A stretch of DNA of 44,328 nt from Streptococcus parasanguinis (lineage in GTDB: Bacteria > Bacillota > Bacilli > Lactobacillales > Streptococcaceae): the NCBI GenBank assembly GCA_018377375.1, contig JAGZZN010000008.1, forward strand, positions 1-44,328. Direction: 5' to 3'. Shown here one piece after another: positions 22,322 to 28,579 of this stretch. A model generated the notes under the pieces. The model did no database searches. It was given only the letters and a program-made list of their open reading frames with translations, and was not told the DNA's origin. The position numbers and the translations under genes are program-made. Each line of letters starts with the position of its first letter. Position 1 is the stretch's first letter.

Positions 22322-23245
22322 TTATAAAAATTCTTTTCGTGCTTGTTGAATAAGTTCTGCTGCTTCTTTTGCAATTGCCAGATCTTCTTCATGCAAGGGT
22401 TCGAGTGGGGCTCTTACAGAACCAAGATCTAATTTTTCATTTAGACGGAGAATTTCTTTGATCACTGCATAAAGATTTGCTCGACCACTGACCATCTTAT
22501 AAATGACATCATTGATCGCATATTGCAATTCTTTAGCTGTTTCAAAATCGGATTCTTTGATCAACTCATTTAATTTTAAGAACAAATCAGGCATCACCCC
22601 GTAAGTACCACCAATTCCAGCTTTTGCACCAATAACGCGGCCACTAATGAACTGTTCATCTGGTCCATTAAAGACAATATGGTCATCTCCTCCATCAGCT
22701 ACAAACATTTGAATATCTTGTGTTGGCATAGATGAATTTTTCACCCCGATCACCCGTGGATTCTTGCGCATTTCAGCATACAGGTCGCGTGTGAGGGTGG
22801 TACCAGACAGTTGCGGAATATTATAAATGATAAAATCTGTATTTGGTGCAGCCTTGCTCATGTCATTCCAATAGCGAGCAATCGAATAGGCAGGAAGACG
22901 GAAGTAAATAGGTGGGATAGCAGCAATAGCATCTACTCCAAGACTTTCAGCATGCTTTGCAAGTTCAACGCTATCTTTGGTATTGTTACATGCGACGTGG
23001 GCAATAACAGTTAGTTTTCCTTTAGCGACCGCCATTACATTCTCTAAAATCAGCTTACGATCTTCAACACTAAGATAAATACATTCTCCAGAAGATCCGT
23101 TGACATAAACCCCTTGTACTCCTTTATCAATATGGTATTGAGCCAAAGCACGTACTCTTTCTGGGCTCACTTCACCATTTTCATCATAGCAAGCATAAAA
23201 CGCTGGAATAACACCTTCATATTTCTTCAAATTTGTATTTGTCAT
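22322..23245 (-). CDS. nanA: N-acetylneuraminate lyase
   Basis: This 307-residue TIM-barrel class I aldolase of the DapA/NAL family cleaves Neu5Ac to ManNAc and pyruvate. The lyase-type motifs are YVNGSSGECIYLS (GSSGE, 50-54, binds the pyruvate carboxylate), YNIPQLSGTTL (Tyr141) and VIGVKNSS with the Schiff-base Lys169. YNIPxLSG favours a NAL over a dihydrodipicolinate synthase. It starts 16 bases after nanE and is followed by the symporter. The symbol here is for the lyase, not for the sialidase that pneumococcus also calls nanA. Confidence 0.9.
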   Translation of the reverse strand: MTNTNLKKYEGVIPAFYACYDENGEVSPERVRALAQYHIDKGVQGVYVNGSSGECIYLSVEDRKLILENVMAVAKGKLTVIAHVACNNTKDSVELAKHAESLGVDAIAAIPPIYFRLPAYSIARYWNDMSKAAPNTDFIIYNIPQLSGTTLTRDLYAEMRKNPRVIGVKNSSMPTQDIQMFVADGGDDHIVFNGPDEQFISGRVIGAKAGIGGTYGVMPDLFLKLNELIKESDFETAKELQYAINDVIYKMVSGRANLYAVIKEILRLNEKLDLGSVRAPLEPLHEEDLAIAKEAAELIQQARKEFL

Positions 23246-23261
23246 TTGGAAACCTCTTTCT

Positions 23262-23936
23262 TTATTTTGTTGCTTCTACAAATTTTTTTGTAATTAATTG
23301 TGGACGTGTAATAGCTGAACCTACGACAACACTATAGGCACCTAACTCCAATACCCTATGGACTTTATCAGGGGTATCTATGTTACCTTCTGCAATTAAT
23401 GGATGAGATAGTTTACTAAGAGCTTTGCGAATAATTTCAAAGTCATTTGATTCGATTTTATCGCCCTTACTTTGCTTGGTATAGCCTACCAATGTTGTCC
23501 CAATATAATCAAAACCTAATTGGTCAGCCGTAAGCATTTCATCAATAGTAGAACAATCTGCCATCCACAATTGATCCGGATATTTTTTCTTTACTTTTTG
23601 GAAAAAATCTTCTAAGCTTTCGCCATTTGGTCGTGTAGAGGTTGTGGCATCTATCGCAATGATATCCGGACGAACCGTCATGAGTTCATCTACCTCTCTC
23701 ATAGTTGCCGTGATATAAACATCTGCATCTACGTAATCTCGTTTTATGATCCCAATGATCGGTAAATCCACCGCTTTTCGAATCGCTGCAATATCAACAA
23801 CAGAATTGGCGCGAATTCCAGATGCTCCGCCCTCCTCGGCAGCTACTGCCATACGAGCCATAATAAAATCACTATGCAATGGTTCGTCTGGTAGAGCTTG
23901 ACACGAAACAATCAGCTTATGCCGTAACTCTTCCAT
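23262..23936 (-). CDS. nanE: N-acetylmannosamine-6-phosphate 2-epimerase
   Basis: This 224-residue TIM-barrel epimerase converts ManNAc-6-P to GlcNAc-6-P. Signature parts: the start IVSCQALPDEPLHS, GASGIRANSV, the catalytic Lys in IIGIIKRDY (Lys65), the phosphate-side AIDATTSTRPNG, GTTLVGYT, and the catalytic Glu in IAEGNIDTPD (Glu183). All expected residues are present and length is normal. It is the first gene of the minus-strand nan operon. The GlcNAc-6-P made is used by nagA/nagB, which are not in this window. Confidence 0.95.
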   Translation of the reverse strand: MEELRHKLIVSCQALPDEPLHSDFIMARMAVAAEEGGASGIRANSVVDIAAIRKAVDLPIIGIIKRDYVDADVYITATMREVDELMTVRPDIIAIDATTSTRPNGESLEDFFQKVKKKYPDQLWMADCSTIDEMLTADQLGFDYIGTTLVGYTKQSKGDKIESNDFEIIRKALSKLSHPLIAEGNIDTPDKVHRVLELGAYSVVVGSAITRPQLITKKFVEATK

Positions 23937-23985
23937 GATTTAATCACCTGCTTCTTTTTTTAGTTTGTAAGCTCTTACACCATTA

Positions 23986-24046
23986 ATCATAATACTTTAA
24001 ATATGTATTTTCAATACTTTCCCTATAATTAGAAAGTACTTTCTAA
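23986..24046 (-). promoter_or_regulatory. Promoter of the nan operon with an upstream palindrome
   Basis: On the minus strand TTGAAA (24014-24009), 17 bases, TATGAT (23991-23986) make a good promoter about 50 bases before nanE. A perfect 18-bp palindrome TTAGAAAGTACTTTCTAA lies at 24029-24046, some 15 bases upstream of the -35, a position suited to an activator. An RpiR-type regulator is the natural candidate. The rest of the 477-base gap (23937-24413) is AT-rich and shows no gene. Confidence 0.6.
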
Positions 24047-24326
24047 AAAATCCTAGTAATTCCTATATTTTTATTGTATACCTATTTTATTTATTATACA
24101 AATACTTTATGTTATTTATAAAGGCTCTTTCTTATCAAGCTATGAGAATGGGTTCTTTCACAACGTTACCTTACTTTCCTATTTATTTCTTATAGCTACA
24201 ATTTTATGATCTCTATTTCTAGCCTTCTATTTCTGAAAGTAAATTTAGTCTTTTGAGCACTTTTAAAATTATTATTTCACCCTTTAAATACTGATACTAG
24301 TTTCAATGTATTTTACTTGCTTTTAC

Positions 24327-24356
24327 TTGAATAAAAGGGTGTCTCCATGTTATAAT
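24327..24356 (+). promoter_or_regulatory. Promoter of the RpiR-2 gene
   Basis: TTGAAT (24327-24332), 18 bases, TATAAT (24351-24356) preceded by TGT (extended -10). Two copies of TTTTACTTG, 10 bases apart (24311-24319 and 24321-24329), overlap the -35 and may be a direct-repeat binding site. Confidence 0.55.
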
Positions 24357-24413
24357 GTGTAATATATTATAGGAGCATCCTGTTATTTCATCCTGTGAGA
24401 AAGGAGGATTGCT

Positions 24414-25253
24414 GTGAAACAAGATCAAGATTTACGAACCATTATCGCCAGCCATGAAGCTGAGTTAACGGATATGGAACGCGACATTGCCCAATATTTT
24501 TTATCATCCGAAGCACGACAGCACTCTCTGTCCTCTTCTCGTGTAACTGAGTTACTCCATGTCTCAAAGGCTGCCTTAACGCGTTTCTCTCAAAAATGTG
24601 GTTTCACCGGCTATCGAGAGTTTGTCTATCACTTTAACGAAGAAACCAAAAATCAAAAACAGGTACAAGAACATGACGAACTCACTCTCAGCGTCTTGCA
24701 ACGCTACCACCATATCGGTAATGTCACTGAAAATTTCGTCAAAGATCCTCAATTAGAGCATGTAGCAGATTTAATTGATCAAGCAGATCGGATCTATTAC
24801 TTCGGGATTGGAAGTTCCAGCTTGGTGGCTCGGGAGATGAAATTGCGCCTTATGCGACTTGGTGTGGCAGGGGAAGTCGTGACTAATCAAGACGGATTTA
24901 ATCAGACCACCAGCATTCTAGATTCCTCCTGCTTAGTCATTGGATTTTCTTTATCAGGTAAGACGAGTGCTATTACAGACAGTTTGTTGAAAGCCAAGAA
25001 AAACGGTGCAAAAACAGTCCTTGTAACTGCCAATCCTGCTGGTATCCACCAAGATTTCACTGAAGTGGTGCCAGCTGCACCTCTTCCAAGCAATACCTAT
25101 ATCGATCGCATCTCGGCGGTTCTCCCCTTACTAATTGTGGTCGACCTCATCTATGCCCATTTTCTTAATATCAACCGAGAACAAAAAGAAATTGTCTTTA
25201 ATAGCTACTGGGAACACAAAAAACTCTCTAGTCAACGTTCTCGAAAATCTTAA
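24414..25253 (+). CDS. RpiR-family regulator of the nan locus, copy 2
   Basis: This 279-residue protein has an N-terminal helix-turn-helix (ELTDMERDIAQYFL, VTELLHVSKAALTRFSQKCG, FTGYREFVYHF) and a C-terminal SIS domain (YYFGIGSSSLVAREMKLRLM, IGFSLSGKTSAITDSLLKAK). It uses a GTG start with AAGGAGG eight bases upstream. It reads away from the nan operon across a shared 477-base control region, the classic place for the regulator of that operon. It is the paralog of the protein at 17324-18160. Either could be the functional NanR. Confidence 0.88.
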   Translation: MKQDQDLRTIIASHEAELTDMERDIAQYFLSSEARQHSLSSSRVTELLHVSKAALTRFSQKCGFTGYREFVYHFNEETKNQKQVQEHDELTLSVLQRYHHIGNVTENFVKDPQLEHVADLIDQADRIYYFGIGSSSLVAREMKLRLMRLGVAGEVVTNQDGFNQTTSILDSSCLVIGFSLSGKTSAITDSLLKAKKNGAKTVLVTANPAGIHQDFTEVVPAAPLPSNTYIDRISAVLPLLIVVDLIYAHFLNINREQKEIVFNSYWEHKKLSSQRSRKS

Positions 25254-25270
25254 TATGGTCTCCCTATTTA

Positions 25271-25316
25271 AAAAACCAAGAAGGATGAGATAAAACTCAT
25301 CCTTCTTGGTTTTTTT
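25271..25316. terminator. Strong bidirectional terminator after the RpiR-2 gene
   Basis: A perfect 19-bp stem (AAAAACCAAGAAGGATGAG, 25271-25289, with its complement at 25296-25314) encloses a 6-base loop and ends in T-runs on both strands. It separates the plus-strand regulator from the minus-strand gene at 25370. Confidence 0.9.
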
Positions 25317-25369
25317 GATTATTCTAAAGAAGTATTTCTACTCTATAATATTGAAACCATCTCATCTAC

Positions 25370-25756
25370 CTAGGCCATCTTTTGAGTCGCTTTTTCCTTT
25401 ACAACAAATACAAAGCCAATAGAGCCGACGACGGCTCCAAGCAAGATCCAATAGACCATATCCGATGAAACAATTGGGCCTGCCAAGAGACCCGCTAATA
25501 AAAAGAGATTGATATACAGTCGGGTATCCCGATAGAAGGTCCAATTGAAATGGTAGCTACCTTCTGGATACTGCCGTGTCGATACAGGCGGTTGAAAGAC
25601 CTGAAGAAGGATCAAAATCCCAACAAAAGCAAGATAAGCGATGCTAACCACCGAAAGCGGAGCCCGCATCGTCAAAGCTACAGCCACTAAAAGCAAGACC
25701 AAGATCCAGAAATGGAAGTCCATCCAGAATTCACGATGATAACGAAACTGTTTCAT
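25370..25756 (-). CDS. Uncharacterised small membrane protein
   Basis: I do not recognise a family for this 128-residue protein. It has about four hydrophobic segments: roughly 12-31 (FHFWILVLLLVAVALTM), 35-53 (VVSIAYLAFVGILILLQVF), 80-97 (LYINLFLLAGLLAGPIV) and 101-118 (YWILLGAVVGSIGFVFVV). A short hydrophilic loop with YPEGSYHFNWTFYRDTR joins the second and third. Both ends are positively charged and probably cytoplasmic. It is monocistronic, between two terminators. Confidence 0.75.
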   Translation of the reverse strand: MKQFRYHREFWMDFHFWILVLLLVAVALTMRAPLSVVSIAYLAFVGILILLQVFQPPVSTRQYPEGSYHFNWTFYRDTRLYINLFLLAGLLAGPIVSSDMVYWILLGAVVGSIGFVFVVKEKATQKMA

Positions 25757-25857
25757 AAGAACACACCTTTCTCTTTATGTAATCGTTTTCTGTACTTCTA
25801 TTATAAGACAACAAATTTATTTTGCAAGGAATCATTGGCTTTTTGGGGTTGAAAATA

Positions 25858-25878
25858 GGACCAGAATATCTCTGGTCC
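25858..25878 (-). terminator. Hairpin downstream of the Zn-alcohol dehydrogenase gene
   Basis: GGACCAGA (25858-25865) and TCTGGTCC (25871-25878) are perfect arms around a 5-base loop. On the minus strand TATTTTC follows, so the U-run is short. It lies 37 bases after the adh stop. Confidence 0.6.
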
Positions 25879-25914
25879 GTCTAAAAAAACTATGAACAAA
25901 CATTAGTTGCCACT

Positions 25915-26967
25915 TCATTCACTGATATCATTTTCGATAATCACCTTGAGTGCATTGTTTTCACCCGCATGTTTAAAGACATCATAGGCTTTTTCAACTT
26001 CTGAGAGTTTGAAGTGGTGGGTGATGAGCTTGGTTGCATCGATCTTACCAGATTTTAAAACATTCAGCAACATTTCAGTGGTATTAGCATTGACAAGACC
26101 GGTGTTGAGGGTAATGTTCTTGATCCACAAATCGTCCAAATTGAAGCTAACTGGTTTTCCGTGAACACCGACATTGGCAATATGACCGCCGACAGAGATG
26201 ACGTTTTGGCAGACATCAAAGGTCGCAGGATAACCCACACATTCCATTGAAATATCGACACCACGACCATCCGTCACTTCATTGATAAAGGCCTTGATTT
26301 CAGCGATATCGCTGGAACAAATGGTATGAGTTGCCCCAAATTTCTTAGCCGCTTCAAGACGAGATTCAGACAAGTCCACCATGATAATCGTAGCTGGTGA
26401 GAAGAACTGCACAGTCAAGAGAGCTGCAAGACCGATCGGACCAGCTCCAACGATACAGACATTATCGCCTGGTTTTACATGAGATGGGAGGACCCCAATT
26501 TCATAAGAGGTTGGGAGAATATCTGAGAGCATGACCAAGGCTTCGTCATCCACAGTTTCAGGTGCATGATAAAGACTACCATCAGCATGTGGAATGTGGA
26601 CATACTCTGCTTGGGTTCCGTTGATCAAGTGACCCAAAATCCAACCACCATCTTCACAGTGAGAAGGCAAACTACGTTTACAGTAGTAGCAGGTATTACA
26701 AGCTGTGACACAAGAGATGATGACCTTGTCGCCTACCTTGAAGTTATTCACTGCATCGCCGACTTCTTCGACGATCCCGATTCCTTCGTGGCCTAAAATC
26801 GTGCCTTCTTTACAAGCTGGCACATCTCCTCCTAGGATGTGAAGGTCTGTCCCACAGATGGTTGTCTTCAAGACACGCACAATGGCATCCGTTGGATTTT
26901 TGATCACTGGTTTTGGTTGATCCAGCAGTTGCAGATTGCCTGCAGATACATAAGTTGCAGCTTTCAT
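25915..26967 (-). CDS. Zinc-dependent alcohol dehydrogenase (MDR family)
   Basis: This 350-residue medium-chain dehydrogenase has catalytic zinc ligands Cys38 (TTICGTDLHIL) and His60-Glu61 (GTILGHEGIGIVEEVG), the structural zinc cysteines Cys90, 93, 96 and 104, and a Rossmann motif VGAGPIGLAA (about 173-182) followed by an acidic residue (MVDLSESR), which favours NAD over NADP. It probably interconverts short alcohols and aldehydes. It is monocistronic, with a near-consensus promoter overlapped by a cre-like site. Confidence 0.9.
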   Translation of the reverse strand: MKAATYVSAGNLQLLDQPKPVIKNPTDAIVRVLKTTICGTDLHILGGDVPACKEGTILGHEGIGIVEEVGDAVNNFKVGDKVIISCVTACNTCYYCKRSLPSHCEDGGWILGHLINGTQAEYVHIPHADGSLYHAPETVDDEALVMLSDILPTSYEIGVLPSHVKPGDNVCIVGAGPIGLAALLTVQFFSPATIIMVDLSESRLEAAKKFGATHTICSSDIAEIKAFINEVTDGRGVDISMECVGYPATFDVCQNVISVGGHIANVGVHGKPVSFNLDDLWIKNITLNTGLVNANTTEMLLNVLKSGKIDATKLITHHFKLSEVEKAYDVFKHAGENNALKVIIENDISE

Positions 26968-27025
26968 AAGCGACTCCTTTTTTGTTGGTTTGATAAAACC
27001 ATTTTATTTTCGTTTCTTTGTGAAT

Positions 27026-27054
27026 ATTATAACATACTAAGTAAGCGCTTGCAA
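27026..27054 (-). promoter_or_regulatory. Promoter of the Zn-ADH gene with a cre-like site
   Basis: On the minus strand TTGCAA (27054-27049), 17 bases, TATAAT (27031-27026) with an extended TGT. The stretch AGTAAGCGCTTGCA (27040-27053) matches 12 of 14 positions of the CcpA consensus and covers the -35. TTCACAA directly after the -10 is one half of a Rex-type site; the other half is poor. Catabolite repression is the likeliest control. Confidence 0.6.
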
Positions 27055-27094
27055 GAATTTATGAGCACATTTTTAAAAGTTTTTGAGCAAACAA

Positions 27095-27128
27095 AAACAT
27101 TCCTCTTATCTCTACCAGAGGAATGTTT
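27095..27128 (-). terminator. Terminator of the three-gene helical cassette
   Basis: AAACATTCCTCT (27095-27106) pairs perfectly with AGAGGAATGTTT (27117-27128) around a 10-base loop; on the minus strand TTGTTTG continues the U-rich tail. The stem begins at the last base of the TGA of the gene at 27128. Confidence 0.8.
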
Positions 27129-27454
27129 CAATCACCTTGTTCTAATTGTTGACGCTGCTTATAGTACTCTTGCTGCTCGCGCTCACGCTCTTCTTCTAAA
27201 CGCTCTTCATAGCGCTTGAGTTCTGCCTCAAACTCTTCTTGCAAGGCAAATAAACGCTCCAAGCCACTTTGGGCCTCCGCACTTGGGGCTTGAAAATGAA
27301 GGGCACTCAGCCAGTCCACTAAATTTTCTGTATGTTGGCGGACATCCATACGCATATCCGCATAATCCCACTCCAACTCGCTAAGCTTTTGATTGAAGCG
27401 GTAATGTCGATCTTCTAGTTGTTCTAATTCACTATTTCCTGAATGGTACATCAC
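27128..27454 (-). CDS. Coiled-coil protein, third gene of an unrecognised cassette
   Basis: This 108-residue protein has a predicted helical N-terminal part (about 8-50, LEQLEDRHYRFNQKLSELEW) and a long Glu/Arg/Gln coiled coil from about 65 to the end (FALQEEFEAELKRYEERLEE and beyond). It has no signal peptide, membrane segment or enzyme motif. Size and helix content recall the small helical partner proteins encoded beside LXG toxins of type VII secretion (for example DUF3958), but I cannot confirm that and no LXG gene is present. Its ATG overlaps the stop of the gene before it. Confidence 0.7.
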   Translation of the reverse strand: MMYHSGNSELEQLEDRHYRFNQKLSELEWDYADMRMDVRQHTENLVDWLSALHFQAPSAEAQSGLERLFALQEEFEAELKRYEERLEEEREREQQEYYKQRQQLEQGD

Positions 27455-27756
27455 ATACCTCCTTTAATCGGACTCAATAAAATCGGCTTCTTCACTGCTT
27501 TCAGTGCTGTTTCTACCGCGTCCGCTGCTCCTCCTGTAAATCCATCTTTCAAATCACTAACGAGGGTCGTTGTAGCAAAAGAGCGCATCTTTTCGGATTG
27601 ACCGCCCAAGGTTACCTGCAAACTCATCCCTTCCAACATCATCAAGGCTTTCTGCGTTGCAATCAAACTTCTGATCGCAATCCGCTCTTGCTCCTTTTTA
27701 ATCTCTCGATGGAGCTCCTCAATTCGTTCTCTGTCCTCTCCCAGGATCTCTAACAT
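27451..27756 (-). CDS. Small protein of unknown function, second gene of the cassette
   Basis: This 101-residue protein has a charged helical N-terminus (about 1-30, EDRERIEELHREIKKEQERI), an amphipathic middle (IATQKALMMLEGMSLQVTLG), and a Gly/Ala-rich stretch (LKDGFTGGAADAVETALKAV) ending in KPILLSPIKGGM. I recognise no family. It sits 9 bases after the 186-residue gene and overlaps the 108-residue gene by 4, so the three are surely one transcript. Confidence 0.7.
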   Translation of the reverse strand: MLEILGEDRERIEELHREIKKEQERIAIRSLIATQKALMMLEGMSLQVTLGGQSEKMRSFATTTLVSDLKDGFTGGAADAVETALKAVKKPILLSPIKGGM

Positions 27757-27765
27757 CTTTTTCTC

Positions 27766-28326
27766 CTACTTATGAAAATCAAAGGCCGCTGCTTGTCCCT
27801 TGTCCAAGTCCACCAATTGGGCTGATGCAGCCTCCAGCTGACTTGCCAAATCTGACAAGCGTGTGGAATAGGCCTTCGCTTGGGCTAGGTTTTCCGCCTC
27901 GACCGCTTGGTCCCAGCAAGTATCCATGGAGAACTCTCCTAATAGTTGCTCCACTTCTGCATCTGTTAAAAACTGGGCCATGCTGTGGGCCATTTGTGAC
28001 ACCTCAGCGACCTTATGAGAAACCGTCTCCTTAGCCTCTTCCAGCTTATCCTTGACCTCTGCCTCAAAGGCAGTTGCTTGCGCTGAAGCATTCTGCGCTA
28101 CCGCCAGCACCAATTCCTCCCGCAATTGAATGGTCTGGGTTCCAGACGCGCTCGCTAGTTGCTGATGGAGGCTAGAAACGCTTGGCCTTTCCTGCCCATA
28201 CATGGAGACCACCGAAGCAGATGATGGCTGATTTCCTGGAGTGGAAGTTTCCCGATCTCGTTGGGGCATTTCAATAATTTTCTGTGCCTGATCTTGTCTT
28301 CCTTGCACGTCACCTTCTAACTCCAT
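27766..28326 (-). CDS. Helical protein of unknown function, first gene of the cassette
   Basis: This 186-residue protein has a hydrophilic, probably disordered N-terminus (about 1-55, rich in Gln, Ser, Pro, Asp) and a nearly all-helical remainder rich in Ala, Gln and Glu (about 56-180). A lone Trp lies near residue 138 in FSMDTCWDQAVEAENLAQAK, followed by a second long helix (RLSDLASQLEAASAQLVDLD), giving a helix-turn-helix outline like WXG100 secretion substrates although W-x-G is not kept. There is no signal peptide. AAAGGAGG precedes the ATG. No family is recognised. Confidence 0.7.
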   Translation of the reverse strand: MELEGDVQGRQDQAQKIIEMPQRDRETSTPGNQPSSASVVSMYGQERPSVSSLHQQLASASGTQTIQLREELVLAVAQNASAQATAFEAEVKDKLEEAKETVSHKVAEVSQMAHSMAQFLTDAEVEQLLGEFSMDTCWDQAVEAENLAQAKAYSTRLSDLASQLEAASAQLVDLDKGQAAAFDFHK

Positions 28327-28522
28327 TTGAGATGGCCTCCTTTCTTGGATTTGTTTTTTCGTTTCCTATAACTGAAAAAGGATCATAACCCTTCAGCTAC
28401 AGGCAGATTCACACACTATAGGGTAACATAAAATAGCTCGGAATGCTATAAAAATAACACAATTTCTGAAAAAAAGTCTAATTTTTTATGAAAAAAACGA
28501 GTTTTGGACCCAAATAGCAAAA

Positions 28523-28548
28523 ATCCCCCACTCTTTCGAGTGAGGGAT
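28523..28548 (-). terminator. Terminator of adhE
   Basis: ATCCCCCACTC (28523-28533) and GAGTGAGGGAT (28538-28548) pair around a TTTC loop (GAAA on the RNA) with one wobble; TTTTTGC follows on the minus strand. It lies 31 bases after the adhE stop. Confidence 0.85.
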
Positions 28549-28579
28549 AGCTGATAAACATCAGTTATTCCTTGGCGTC

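Noticed and set aside
27128..28326. Calling the three-gene cassette a type VII LXG system
   Set aside because: No LXG toxin, EsxA with W-x-G, or ess secretion gene is present; resemblance is limited to size and helix content, so only unknown function is stated.
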